NCBI GenBank assembly: GCA_033439765.1
Contig: JAULSN010000001.1
Span: forward strand, 2,356,001 to 2,420,000
Direction of reading: 5' to 3'
DNA length: 64,000 nt
Source of the DNA: Lasiosphaeria ovina
Lineage: Eukaryota; Ascomycota; Sordariomycetes; Sordariales; Lasiosphaeriaceae
Shown: positions 21,869 to 33,221 of the stretch, piece after piece
Position numbering within the stretch: position 1 is the stretch's first letter
Layout: each line of letters begins with the position of its first letter
The notes under the pieces: generated by a model
The model's database searches: none
Told to the model about the DNA's origin: nothing
Seen by the model: only the letters and a program-made list of their open reading frames with translations
Made by a program: the position numbers and the translations under genes

Positions 21869-23110
21869 CTACATGATTGGCACATTTCCGGGGAGTGCAT
21901 CGAGCCCTGCGGAAATCGAGTGTCAGCATCGGCTACACACGTACCGCGAGTGACAACACCAGGGCCAGAGCTACAGAGGACTCACATTCGCCGCCTGTCC
22001 CTACAGCCTCGGGCACCTGGGTCTTCTTGGTGCACTTCAAGACGTCCTGGACCGACTGCGACTTGAGGGCCACGCACGCGTCGTTGAGGCAGTCGTCCCC
22101 GAGAAGTGCGTCCATGCCGCGCTGGAGGGCGTCGCCCTGCCAGCCAAACAAATAATCGCCGTGCTGGCCGTGGCCCGTGGCGTCGCCGAAGCTGTAGACG
22201 AACGGCTGCCTGCCGCCCTCGAAGTAAGAGGGGTCGTTGAACGCCGCCGTGTCCCAGTTGATCTCGTACATGAGCTGCGGGATGCGGACGGGGTGCGAGG
22301 CCGGGCACTCGGCGCCCGCGAGCACGCCGCTGCCAGACCAGTAAGCCACGTGGCTCCGGTGGTCCGGGCTGTCGAGGTTCTTGCCGTCCCAGCACGACGG
22401 GAACACGACCGACGCCCGGATGCCCTCGGGGCAGATGCGAGCCGGGAACCCCGACGCGTCGGGCGCCGAGCACGGGATGAAGCCCTCGCCGTTCCCGTTG
22501 CACCGGTGGCAGATGCCCGCGAACTTGCCCTCCTCGCTGCGCGCCGCCGGGTCACCGCTGATCATCCGGAAGCCCTTTGGGGCTTTCAATGTAAGACGCC
22601 GGGGCGAGGCAGGCTGGCAGTAGCAACAGCAACATGTTGCGCCGGGGACTGGCTTACCGGCCTGAACGCGACCACCTTTTGATTAGCGGAGTGAAACGGC
22701 ACCATGTAGTAGATGGAGAGGCCGCCGCTCAACGGATGTCTCACGCTGTCGAGGCCGATAAAGTTTGGCTGCTGCGGCACCATCTTGTACGAGCCGTTCT
22801 CAGGGGACCGAAAGTACAGGCTGGCGGTCCAGTAGTTGCTGAAGTCCTCGGCATAAGTGCACGACGTGCAGGTCGAGGCGAGCGCCGGGTCCATCTTGTC
22901 GGGGTCCATAGTGGCGTTGAACGAGTTACCCCCCCCTCTCTGGTGAGTGTGTGGTGACGGACTCATCCCAGGAGTGACCAGAGGGTCGATACGCTCGATC
23001 ACGAGCTGGTTACATGAGAACCGCAGCAACCTTCCCGCGTTGACATTTTGGGCGGCGCCATCCTGGAAAACTCGGAGCAGTGCCGCGGCGGCGAGGATTC
23101 GGCACAACAT
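21869..23110 (-). CDS. Secreted DUF1996 protein
   Basis: Three exons, 23110-22658, 22574-21986 and 21906-21869, with introns of 83 bp (GTAAGC...AAAG) and 79 bp (GTGAGT...CGCAG). The product is 359 residues. Residues 1-20 are a signal peptide ([18 protein letters not shown]). The body has DUF1996 hallmarks: [61 protein letters not shown] across the first splice, a CHRC motif, [21 protein letters not shown], and [16 protein letters not shown]. Many paired cysteines fit an extracellular enzyme-like protein. The third exon has only 38 nt and supplies the end [11 protein letters not shown]. The biochemical activity of DUF1996 is not established. Without the last splice the ORF would end in a hydrophobic tail at 21933, which I think is intron. 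Confidence 0.85.
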
Positions 23111-24411
23111 TGAAAAGCTCGGCTTCGGCTATCTCTTTCTGGGGTTGGGCATCATGTCAAGACCCAATACTCATCGCCTGCTCGAGTAAAACGGGTGCCG
23201 TGCCCTACTTATGAAGCACACGCCAGTTCTAGTGTCAGGCAATATAAGCTATATGGCAGTAAGACACCCTCGGCCTTGGCATCTACCTCGAGTGAGCACC
23301 GGGATGGCGACAGCAGTTAACCGCTCTTATCTGCTGCACGGTTCCGCAAGTTCAATATAACTTGTCGGCAGTGAAAAGTAGCCCATGTTGCGGGCAAAGG
23401 TCGAGTAAGAAAGTAAAGGCATTGAAGTGAGCTATCAAGCCTCAATATCACCGCTAAGTCTGGAGTTTACGGAGTGGGAGACCATCGACTGTCCTGCAAA
23501 TAATACCTAATAATTAGGAGTCAAGTGTGAGGGGATGATTTATCTAACCTTGTCCCTCCGTGTTGCTTCATTTGTTCATCGTCCTTCACATTCACAAGCT
23601 AGTTAAAAACATGGCATGAGCGTTTCGTTCAGCATTTAAAGCAATGTGGATAGGCTAAAGGATGGAGCATAAATTTGCATGAGTGAGCGATTGTCAATCA
23701 GCTTCGGCTCGGGTATACATACAGACCAATGTTCCTGTTTTGTATGTATTTTATAGAATTATACCTACCTTAAGTACCTATGGAGTGAGTATACTATATT
23801 CGTTCGTTAAACTGGAAATGGTATAAAGACTAGGAGGTATCTGGCGAAGTTGTAGCCGAGGCCTCTCTGGCTGATGAACTCCCGTCAAAATTTTCCAAGA
23901 GCGCCCTTGTGGCGCTGCCGTCATCAAGTAGAGTCGATAAACAATCGGCTCTAAAGACGATTTTCTTACTCACTGAAGACGTCATGATGAGCTGTTTTGG
24001 CAAGAACTATAGCGAGGCCACTACAGTGGGAGCTTGCAGTTACTGGACGGTAGTGGAGAGCGGGTAGCGGGTTGAGCACGTTAGCACTAAACAGCCCGTC
24101 AGAGCACAAGCTCTTATCGCTTATCTGCCCGGGCTAGCAGCCCACTACGCCGTTAAGCGAGCTGCCGCCTGACAGATGAGGCTCGCAAAATCCCGTCCTC
24201 GAGCTCCTCCCTGCCTGCCTGAACCAGCAGCTCCCAGCAGCAGTTCGACCTCTCCTCGCTCGACGAGGTGGATTGCACCAGTCCAACGTCGTCAACTCAA
24301 TTCCGCGATCAATCAGGGCCCGCCTTGCAGCCATTCCCATCCCTCGATAGTTCTGCCAATTCTCCTCTGCGGCCTCGAAGTCGATCTGAGGGCACGACGC
24401 ACAACACAAAC
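23111..24411. other. Divergent intergenic region
   Basis: Shared upstream region of the DUF1996 gene (minus) and PAM17 (plus). It is lower in GC than the flanking genes. No gene seen. Confidence 0.5.
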
Positions 24412-25402
24412 ATGTTGACCTCGACGGCGACAAGCATGATCCGCACGGGCGTGAGCCGCTCGTCCAACGGGCTGCAGCCAATCCTCTTCCGCAACGCCGC
24501 CTGCCCCTACTCGGCCAGCGCCGGCGTCTCGCCCTTCTCCATGGCTGCCACTCCCCAGCTTGCCGCTGCCCGGCCCTCGAAGCAGTCGTCCCCGGCGCCG
24601 GCGGCAGCGGCCCGGCCACAAGCCATCTGCATTCGATCCATCTCCACGGCTGCTGCTGCCGCCACTCCCACCACCACCCCCGCTGGCAAGCCGGCGCCGT
24701 CAGCCCTCCTGATCCGCTTCCGCACGCAGCAGCAGCAGCGCCGCAACGCCTCGACCACGACGACGACCACGGCGGCGCAGCCCCGCAGCGACCACGACGT
24801 GGACGCCAGCGCGGCCCAGGCCGCAGCCAACGCGCAGGCGGCGGCGCACCCGGAGCAGCCGCCGCTGGACTGGAACACGTTCTTCAAGCTGCGCAAGACG
24901 CGGCGGCGGCTGCAGCTGGTGCTGAGCGTGGCGACGGCGCTGGGCACGTCGACGGGCGGCGCGCTGTTCGTGACGACGAGCACGGCCGACCGCATCATGG
25001 GCCAGGTGCCGCTGGACCCCATCTTCACTATGGGTATTATTACGATGAGCTTCGCCGCGCTGGGCTGGCTGGTCGGCCCCAGCATCGGCACGGCCATCTT
25101 CAACGCCCTGCGCAGCAGCTACAAGAGCCAGATGGCCGTCAAGGAGAGCCAGCTGTTTGCGCGCATCAAGAAGCATCGTGTTGATCCGAGCACCAGCTCC
25201 ATGGGGAACCCAGGTAGGCCGCCCCTTTTTCTCTGCCCCTTGTATCTTCTGATGTGACTTGGTACAAAACTGAAGTAACATTGGCTGACTTGGTATTCAA
25301 GTGCCCGACTTTTACGGCGAGAAGATCTCGAGCGTGACGGGCTATCGGCAGTGGCTGAGGGACCAAAGAGCGTTCAACAAGAAGCGGACGACGTTTGTAT
25401 GA
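24412..25402 (+). CDS. PAM17: Presequence translocase-associated motor subunit Pam17
   Basis: Two exons, 24412-25213 and 25302-25402, with an 88-bp intron (GTAGGC...TTCAAG). The product is 300 residues. Pam17 is an inner-membrane protein of the TIM23 import motor that helps Pam18/Pam16 association during matrix protein import. Evidence: an Ala/Ser/Arg-rich mitochondrial presequence; the core LDWNTFFKLRKTRRRLQLV from about 152; two membrane segments at about 167-187 and 205-225 (SFAALGWLVGPSIGTAIF); and the conserved end KESQLFARIKKHRVDPS, then after the intron VPDFYGEKISSVTGYRQWL and KKRTTFV. An in-frame ATG at 24268 is further out, but the start at 24412 begins the presequence and has the better context. 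The N-terminal low-complexity region is longer than in yeast. Confidence 0.93.
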
Positions 25403-25821
25403 AAGGGCTTTGGCATGAGAGGTAGGCAGGCAGAAGAAGAAAGGGGTGGATGGGAATCACAGGAGAGGTAAAATCTAGGAAAGGAAATTGAAGTCGGGAC
25501 CATGGGAACAAAAAAAAACACAAACGACTGTTTTTCTTTGATGACATTCGGGTGGTTGCTGCCACTATACAACATTTACTACCTCTGTAAGGCTTTTTCC
25601 TTCCCTTGTGTGTGTTTCTTTTGTGTCGGACGGTGTTCAAAGACCCCTCATTGTACAACTACCAACCGTATATCTGGCTCGGGGATCGACAGGACAATAA
25701 TGACACTCTCCCCTTTTTACCCAACCTCTCACTATCGGAAAAATGTGGTGATTAGCCAAACAGCGCCGTAAAAGCCTCTAACCAGCTACGGCACGCATGC
25801 CTCCACCTATTCTATTCTATC
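25403..25821. other. Convergent 3' intergenic region
   Basis: 420 bp between the stops of PAM17 and UBA4, holding both 3' untranslated regions and A/T-rich runs. No gene. Confidence 0.6.
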
Positions 25822-27294
25822 CTAAATAAAGGGGAACGTGGGATCGACCTCGTCCCGCCAAGCCTTCATGCCGCCAATGATGTCCATGATCTTCCTCTTG
25901 CCGCCGTTGTCCACGCCGAGCTCCCTGAGCTTCTCCACGGCCTCCTGCGAGTCCAGCCCCCTGCGGCAGACGACAAACACGGGCGCGTCGTCGGGCAGCG
26001 CGCCGCCCGAGCGCTCCGCGGGGAATGGAAGTATGGTCTCGGCGGGCGCGCCGTCGCGCTTGATGGCGGCGGCCGCCACGAGCAGCTGGCCAAACGGCAC
26101 GTTGACGGCGCCGTCGATGCTGCCGAACGAGAAGTGCTCGCGCTCGCGCGTGTCGAGCAGCACGTGCGGCGGCAGCTCGCCGCGAGTGGCGGCTGCGTGG
26201 TACGCCGACGCCGTGATGCGGTCCCCGGGCGGCAGCCTGGTTTGGTTCGTGGTGGTGGCGAGCCCGCAGAACTGCTCGTAGTTGGGCGACCCGGCGCGGA
26301 TCCCCTCTAGCGTCAGCGTCGAGCCCTCGCCGCACGCGAAACACGTCTTGCGCCGCCCCGCCATCTTGAGCGCCCGGAACGTGTACGGCCCCACGCCGCT
26401 GGCCAGGTCGTACGAGTAGATGAGCAGCGTGGGCTGGCCGAGGTTTGTTTCTGGCGAGACTGAAGAGGAGGGGTCTGGCGGGATGTGCAGCGCCGAGGCG
26501 ATGATCTTGATGGCCTCGCCGGCCTGCGCGACGCCCATCATGCCGACGACGGGCCCCATGATGCCGGCCTCGCCGCACGAGACCATGGACCCGGGCGGCG
26601 GCGGCTTCTTGAAGCAGCACCTGTAGCACGGGGCGGCGCGCGGCGTGGCGTCGACGACGCCCTGGGGCGTGGGCGGGCAGTTGAGCACGATGAGCTGGCC
26701 CGACTTCTGGACGGACGCGGCCGAGACCAGCGGCTTGCGCAGCAGCACGCACACGTCCGAGATCAGGTAGCGCGTGGCCGGGTTGTCGGTGCAGTCGACG
26801 ACGACGTCGTACTGCGCGACGATGTCGGCCGCGTTCTGCGCGTCGAGGGGGAACGCGTACGGCACGTACGTCGGCAGCGGGTTCAGGCCACGCAGGTGCA
26901 CGATCAGGCTGTCGACCTTCTTCATGCCGAGGCGCGACGTCGCGTGGCCCACCTGCCTGTGCAGGTTGGACTTGTCGACGACGTCGCCGTCGACGAGGCC
27001 GACGGTGCCCACGCCCGCCCCGGCGATGTACTGCGCGGCCGGGCAGCCGAGCCCGCCGGCCCCTATGATGAGGATGCGGGAGTTGATCAGACGGAGCTGG
27101 CCTGTATGTGCATGCGTGTTAGTCACAGATATGGGATGTGGATGAGGGGAGATGTCACCTTCTTTACCCATACCGGGGACAATCATCTGGCGAGAATACC
27201 GCTCGAATTCCTCGTCCGTAAGACGCCGGCTGTGTCCATCCTTGCCGTTGGCGGCCCCATCTGCGGCGCCGTTACTCTCAGAATCTTGGTGCAT
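25822..27294 (-). CDS. UBA4: Adenylyltransferase and sulfurtransferase Uba4 (MOCS3 type)
   Basis: Two exons, 27294-27159 and 27101-25822, with a 57-bp in-frame intron (GTGACA...ATACAG). The product is 471 residues. Uba4 is the E1-like enzyme that adenylates and thiocarboxylates Urm1 for tRNA wobble-uridine thiolation and protein urmylation; in filamentous fungi it also serves molybdopterin synthase. Domains: ThiF/E1 fold with GAGGLG at 59-64, zinc cysteines at 204/207 and 299/302, adenylation-domain Cys221 in SCGEAGIMG, and a C-terminal rhodanese domain with active-site Cys424 in VCRRGLDS. The intron has no stop, so an unspliced reading adds 19 residues (His/Pro-rich) before QLRLINSRILIIGAG; splicing restores the conserved MGKEGQLRL. 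Probably cytosolic. Confidence 0.95.
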   Translation of the reverse strand: MHQDSESNGAADGAANGKDGHSRRLTDEEFERYSRQMIVPGMGKEGDISPHPHPISVTNTHAHTGQLRLINSRILIIGAGGLGCPAAQYIAGAGVGTVGLVDGDVVDKSNLHRQVGHATSRLGMKKVDSLIVHLRGLNPLPTYVPYAFPLDAQNAADIVAQYDVVVDCTDNPATRYLISDVCVLLRKPLVSAASVQKSGQLIVLNCPPTPQGVVDATPRAAPCYRCCFKKPPPPGSMVSCGEAGIMGPVVGMMGVAQAGEAIKIIASALHIPPDPSSSVSPETNLGQPTLLIYSYDLASGVGPYTFRALKMAGRRKTCFACGEGSTLTLEGIRAGSPNYEQFCGLATTTNQTRLPPGDRITASAYHAAATRGELPPHVLLDTREREHFSFGSIDGAVNVPFGQLLVAAAAIKRDGAPAETILPFPAERSGGALPDDAPVFVVCRRGLDSQEAVEKLRELGVDNGGKRKIMDIIGGMKAWRDEVDPTFPFI

Positions 27295-27842
27295 CTTCTC
27301 ATTGTCTGCGTGGCGTTTCTGGCTGACAGTGACACGCTATGGACCGCTCATCCCGCTGATGAGCTGGATGGGCACTTTCTCGTTCTCGAACTATAGATGT
27401 CTAAACACTTATCAAGCACTCAAGACGCATCCCGGAGCATAGCAGCTTCACTCAAGTCTCACGGCTTGGCCCATTTGTCGACGTTGTCAGCAACAAACAA
27501 AGTCCAGCTCTGACTAAGTGCAAGTGGAGGTTCTGCAATCCCAAGTCCCGTCCCCGCCAAGCCCGCTCGCTGTACATATGTATGTAGGGCAGAGGCATAC
27601 CAAAACCCCGCCAAAAGAGCTCAATCCTAGCTGTTCTTGGCGCTGGGTCCCCATCCAACCCCCACCATGGAAGGCGGTGAAGACTTCATCGGCCGCGGAC
27701 CCCACTAAAAAGTCCAAACTGCCCCGCTTGCTTGCCACAGCGGTCAATCAAGTCAAGCCAGGCGCGCAGCTCATCATTGGGAAGAGAGGCATCCGTCGAA
27801 TCGATCGCGAAATCCGCCATCGCCATTAACCCTCTCACAAAC
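27295..27842. other. Divergent promoter region between UBA4 and SLX9
   Basis: 548 bp between two start codons facing away from each other. No gene seen; probably a shared promoter. Confidence 0.5.
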
Positions 27843-28643
27843 ATGGTATGTCTCGCTCCCTCCCTCCCTTGATAGCCAATTGGGCCCCCCCCAAATCCCG
27901 CTCTCTCTCTCTAACGACACCGGACGAAAAAGGCACCCACAGCGCCAGCCGCAGCGCCCAAGAAGCGCGTCAGCGCGCGGTCGAAAGCGCAAGCCGCCGC
28001 GCGGCCGCGAACATCTGCACCAGCCACCACCACCGCCTCTACCTCCCGCTCCGGGGCGGGTGTATTCAGCAGCAGCAAGCGCGACAAGCGGATCGTCAAG
28101 CACAGCTCGTTCGTGTCGCGGATTGCCAAGACGCCTCTCCAGACCCAAAAAGGCAGCAGCAGCAGCAGCAGCAGCAGCAAGCGGCGGCGGCCGTCCAAGA
28201 AACTCGTCGCGACGCTCGAGTCGCTCGGCGACGCGCTCGACGACATCACGGCGGGGATTGCGGCTGCTGACGCAGACCCCAACGCCATGGACCCGGAGCA
28301 GGCGCGCCAGGGCAAGGTGCGGCACAAGAGCCTGCGGTCGCGGCCGGGGGCGCTGAAGCGCAAGGAGAAGGTAGTGCGGGGCGAGATGGAGCGGTTCGGG
28401 CGCAGCCTGGCGCAGCTGACGGCCGTGGCCGAGGTTAAGGCGGCGGCAGCGCCTGCTGCTTCTGCTTCTGGTGCGATTACGGGAGACATGGACACGGATG
28501 TAGCCGCTGTGGTGTCGGCGGCAAAGGAGAGTCAGCCGGCCGCGGCGGCGGTGGCGCCAGTCACGGCGAGCCGGTGGGCGGCGCTGAGAGGGTTCATCTC
28601 GGCGACGATGGAGCAAAATCCATCCTTTTTAGGACATAAATGA
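27843..28643 (+). CDS. SLX9: Ribosome biogenesis protein Slx9
   Basis: The first coding exon is only the ATG (27843-27845), directly followed by GTATGT. An 87-bp intron has branch CTAAC at 27911 and acceptor AAAAG at 27932. Exon 2 is 27933-28643. The product is 237 residues, beginning MAPTAPAAAPKKRVS. Slx9 binds pre-40S particles (ITS1 processing and export of the small subunit). Family signs: KRDKRIVKHSSFVSRIAKT near 50-70, a Ser tract from an AGC repeat, KRRRPSKKLVATLESLGDAL, then KVRHKSLRSRPGALKRKEKV, ERFGRSLAQL, and the C-terminal RWAALRGFISATMEQNP. The N-terminus is basic, as expected for a nucleolar protein. Without the intron, the conserved region has no upstream ATG in frame. Confidence 0.85.
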
Positions 28644-29334
28644 ATTGAAGCACTTCACGAGCCGCCATCACTATAGTCCTACACCCACGGACCTTCCAGA
28701 CCAAGTCAACTTCCAGCTTTTAAACACGGCAGGTGCGTCACAGGTGCCGACCTCCCAAAGGCAGACCAAAACATGTGTTCAAGAGGAAGAATGTATGTAT
28801 ATTCCGGTATTGAGGGTACTGTTACCCGGATGCCGCTTCAGGTTAAGATAATGCATCCATCCCGGCGCCTACGGATTATTTTGCTATCCGCACGGCAATG
28901 AATAGGTATATTACTCAGGAACCTCCCGCCAGCCCACACATACTTGCAAGCCATTTTTCGAGTCAATTCCGCCCCCGTCCCTGTCCCCGTCCCTGTCCCT
29001 GTCCCTGACTGTCCCTGACTGTCCCTGCCATCCTCTCCCGTCGTAAACTGCCAATAATGCCATGGGGTACTCATGCCTGCCAAACGCCGAATGCCAACAC
29101 GAAAAACGCCTCGTCCTTGGGTTCCAGGGACCTTTGCAACACCAATCCTGCCACCAACCTCCCTTCGGACAACACCATCGTTCAAAATAGCGGCTCAACG
29201 CCCCTTCCACCTGCAATGCTTGCTTTTGACAGAAAAAGAAGGAAGAAAAGGCAGATGGCGTGTCGGACAAGACCAAACTCGGCAAAAGCCTACATCTTGA
29301 ACCCGCAAGACAGAATGGGTGGTTGCGCCGTTGC
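28644..29334. other. Convergent 3' intergenic region
   Basis: About 690 bp between the stops of SLX9 and the NEDD8 protease gene. It contains the CCCTGT repeat at 28974-29028. ORFs over it are low-complexity readings of that repeat. Confidence 0.5.
28974..29028. repeat. CCCTGT/CCCCGT minisatellite
   Basis: About nine imperfect hexamer units, some with an added ACTG, in the 3' space between two convergent genes. Confidence 0.85.
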
Positions 29335-30801
29335 CTACTCGATGCGGGGCGGGGTGTGCGACGAGGCATAGGGGCTAGCACTGCGTCGTCGTTCTCCCTC
29401 CTTACGCAGAGACTCGATGATCTTCATCATCTCTTTCCGGCCGCCGTAGCTATCGATCATCTTATTCGCCATCGACATGGACACTTTCTCGTTGGCGTTG
29501 GCGTTGAGAAGGCGCTTGATCAGGAGGTGGCGCATCAGGATGCACACAAACACGCCGCAGTCGCTGCTGTTCTCTTGCTGGGGGCAGTCCTCCATCTGGT
29601 GAAACCGGAGCGCCATGCCGAGGACCCTGCTCAGTCGGTCCGCGCACCTTTGTGCCTCGAGAAAGTTCGCCCCGCCGAGGGAGTCGTAGTGGAACGCCAC
29701 ACCATCGATGACAGACACAAGGAGTAACGACCAGTGGGATCCGCCGTCGGCACGCTCTCGATCCCGGTTGTCATTAACGGGGAGGAAGATGTGTGTGACT
29801 TTGGAGAAGTTGGGCAGAGCGGCTCCAATGCCCTTGACATCGACAGACTGCATGAGCAGAAATGTCATGCTAGGACGCAGGAGGACAATCCGAGCCTGCG
29901 GGTACTTGGGCAAGATCTCTCGCTCCAGCCATCTAAGACAACAGTTAGACTCCGACCAAAGGAAAACAGAGCCGACTTAGCTTGGGAGGTGAGAAATTAT
30001 GGAAGCGAAGTGAGGTGATACCGAACTCAGTCTGAAGGGCCCAGAATCATGACGAGGGGAATCAACATACTCTTCCCAAAATGCGATGTTCTACGTCTGG
30101 TTAGCAACCTGAAACGGTCGGGGAATGAGGATCTCGACTTACATTGTCGGTAAGCCAATCTTGCTTGAGGGATCTGATGTCGTCGCCCGTCACTAAGAAA
30201 GAGTCAGATGTGGCATTCTAGATGGGCGGGGAACCGGGGACTCATACAAAGGATGTCATAGTCTAAAGTGCGACCTGTCAGCGGGATAGAAACTCGATAT
30301 TCGGCAAGGGGTTGGACTTACATGACAGGTATGGTGCCGTGGGAGACAACTGCTGGCCCATCAGTCTGGTGCTCTTTCTCACCGCCATTTTGGCGGCGAT
30401 GCTCTTGGAGACTCTGCTGCTGCTCAGGCGGGCTTTGCGAACAACAACAGCCACGGGGACAGCGGCGGCAGCGGCAGCGGCAGCGGCAGCGGAGGCGGCA
30501 GCGGAAGCAGCAGGACGGCCAACAGTCATCGGCTTCGTGACTTTGTTGGCATTGGGTTCCGTCTTTCCAGGGCTCGCAGACTTGTGCGGGCCCACAGCGC
30601 CCGGGGTGGAGGGTTTGGGTTTCGGCTTGCGCCCGCGCCTCTCCCTTCGCACCTACACCTACTCCTAGCCTGCGCTTGCTCCTGCCGTTTGGTTCGACTT
30701 CGAAGAAAGGGGAAAGGGGATTCAAAGTTCAAAGTTCAAACAAGATGGGAGTTGCTCACACTGTCTCCAAAGTGTCTTGCGACTCTCTGTCGGAAGGGCA
30801 T
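29335..30801 (-). CDS. NEDD8-specific Ulp1-type cysteine protease (SENP8/NEDP1-like)
   Basis: Six-exon model: 30801-30760, 30652-30322, 30262-30248, 30192-30143, 30090-30071 and 29932-29335. Introns are 107, 59, 55, 52 and 138 bp; all joins keep phase; product 351 residues. C48 peptidases of this type remove NEDD8 from cullins and mature its precursor. The spliced core reads YYDILLTGDDIRSLKQDWL, NNIAFWEEWLEREILP, LLRPSMTFLLMQ. Catalytic set: His219 (GGSHWSLLLV), Asp236 (FHYDSLGG), Gln272 and Cys278 (QENSSDCGVFVC). Exons 3 and 5 have only 15 and 20 nt. Exon 2 encodes an unusual basic extension with a poly-Ala tract (GCAGCG repeat). The first exon (MPFRQRVARHFGDS) is the least certain part; the alternative is an internal Met in exon 2. 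Expected in nucleus and cytosol. Confidence 0.85.
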
Positions 30802-33221
30802 TCTCTCGTCGGCTTCACTTCAGGAGCGGTCGTCGCGATGGCGGGGGCCGGCGGAGATATTTGTAGGAGGCCGCTGACGAGGCGCGTCGGGTTCGTCGTC
30901 GGCCCTTGCCTTGTCAATGGGCGTCGCGAAAGCACGATGCGTGCCTGTTCCTTTTGTTCCTCGGTCAGTCTGTCAGGGCCAAGACAACGACTGCACAATA
31001 GCGTCAGGTCGGGGCGAGGGGCGCAATACAGCTCAGCTTCACTACAGAGTCGTCATCAAGATTTGGACAATAGGATACAGTAGGAGTTGCAGGGGGGGCG
31101 GGACATGCGACAGTCAGGCAAAAGGCACGGCGGGCAGGCAGAAGACGCTCGAGGTTTGGGACTTTGAGACCCCGCATTTTTGTCCAGACACGCCTACACA
31201 GGCCACTTGGTATTGTGGAGGGGCATTGTGGCTGTGCGCTAAGTACCGGGCTGACCTTATTGAGAGACTGGACAAAGGGAACAATGGTACAGAGTGACGT
31301 GCCTTGGATCTCAGGTTTTCGCGCCTGAGTCGCCGGTAATAGTGCCGGGTTAAGAGGGGACAGTACGTTTAGACGATAGCATCAATGGGGTCAGAACACA
31401 ATTCTCATCCTGAAAACCGACGCTTACTGACTGTCGATACGGCGGGCAAACGCCTTGAGTGGTGTGAGCCACACAATTGTCAATACGTCACTGTCCGACT
31501 GGAACTGGAACGTTGGCGACAAACCCCCTGGCGTGGCGTGGGAATCGGCAGATACCCTTGCGACGCTCCGATTGCGCTAGGCTTCTTTGGTAACGGTCAA
31601 CCCCAAAAGAGCGGAGACGTCACCGCAGCACAGCTCGATCCTCCTCTCCTTTGCCTGTTGCGGATGAAGTGTGTCGTTTAATGCATTAGGACTACACCTT
31701 CAAGTTGTAGCTCAATTCCCTATGCTTTGTTCTTCCTTGTTCCCTCTTTTATATTCCTTCTCTGTTCATCTTCATCTTCTCAGCTTTCATCTTTCTGTGA
31801 GCGATCAGTGCTTGTGAGTTAGGCTGTTTCTTCCCTTCTTCCCTTCTTTCTTCTCTTGCGGGGCGTAGTTGACAACCCCTGAATCCGGAATTGTGTCTTC
31901 AACCCAGTTGAGTTGATGAATCAGGCTATGATATGCTAATTCGCACCCAATGAACTGCAACGAAGGATAATAATTAAGATTGGGGTCTAATAACTGCGAG
32001 TAAGATGTTACGGCAACGGAGAAGAGAATATTCAGCACGAGGTGATCGACAACCTGGTCGAGAAAACCAACACTCTGAACCAGCAAAACAAACGCCACAT
32101 TGCTTTCATGATCAACTTGCGCCTTGATAAGAACGATTCTGCGGATGCAACGCATGTGGCGCAGGCCATAAACATGGGATGGTGAAAGGAGCACTCTGTC
32201 TCCACCTCCTCGTGTCCCCATAGAACATCTTCAACATCCACTACTCTCTACCTCCTCGGTAAGCACCCAAAATAAAAGCAGTAAAAGTTTACAGCAGAGA
32301 CAGAAAAAGCTTTTAGAAGCCCAGTCAACGACCAATTTAAGTGTGCAGTTCCATCGGCTATTAGTACTTGCTGACGGCAGCCTCAAAGTTTGCCAGAACT
32401 CATTGCTCAGCTCACAACCCGCTCGTATTTGTCAAACCTAACGCCCTGCCCTCCGTTGGTTTGATTGTGCAAGTTTCCGTTGCTGAGAGGCCCACGTCGA
32501 TGCAACGGACACTGGTGGTGTGGCTTGGAAGCGTTGGCATTAGCATTGGCATTGTTTACTTCCACCCCCATCCCGTGAGTTGCAACGCCTTATCCACGAA
32601 CCAATGATGGCCTTTCTTTCGTTGAACTTCAAGCATTCTGGCCGCCCACAAGGCTCGTCAATGTGGAGAACATATGAGATTCTGAGATATAACTGGCAAA
32701 GACAATCATCCCCTCTCCTTACTTTCGTCTCTGCGAGGGAAGGAGCGCCGATATCAGGAGGTCGGCCTGGAGAAAGGTTTAGGGATGGCACCTTCCTGGC
32801 CTTATCTTTCAGGAATTCGCCGCCTCAGCACGCGTGCAAAAAAAAAAAAAAAAATTCCATTCCCAGCACCAGTCCAGAGTTAAACTCTATCTGAACAAAA
32901 ACATTGTTCATATATCAGTTCGTTGGTCCCTTCGGGAAAAGCTGTGTGGCCAAGTATATTTCAGGGCGCAACCCACCCGCGAAAACTTCCTGCCCACACA
33001 CACACTTCTTCTTCTACTCTTACTCTTCCAATTCACGGGCGCTCTCCTTTGACACCAAAACGAACATAATTATTGTGACTTCCACTGCACAATCCGGAGA
33101 AGAAGCACATCAAGAAAGGGGGACACGGTCCAGCTTCACAGCGTCCTCGCAGCCAAATCTCATACATCTCCTCCTCCTGCTGCTGCCACGACACCGTCAC
33201 CAGTCTCGTGTATCTACCAGG
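30802..33221. other. Intergenic region
   Basis: About 2.4 kb between divergent starts. It holds an A/T-richer segment around 31700-32300 with a 138-codon minus-strand ORF (31805-32221) that I cannot confirm, a poly-A run at about 32838-32853, and C/T-rich promoter-like sequence before 33222. No gene called. Confidence 0.45.

Noticed and set aside
21613..21900. 95-codon minus ORF at the 3' end of the DUF1996 gene
   Set aside because: It overlaps the third DUF1996 exon in another frame; the short exon ending at 21869 explains this stretch better.
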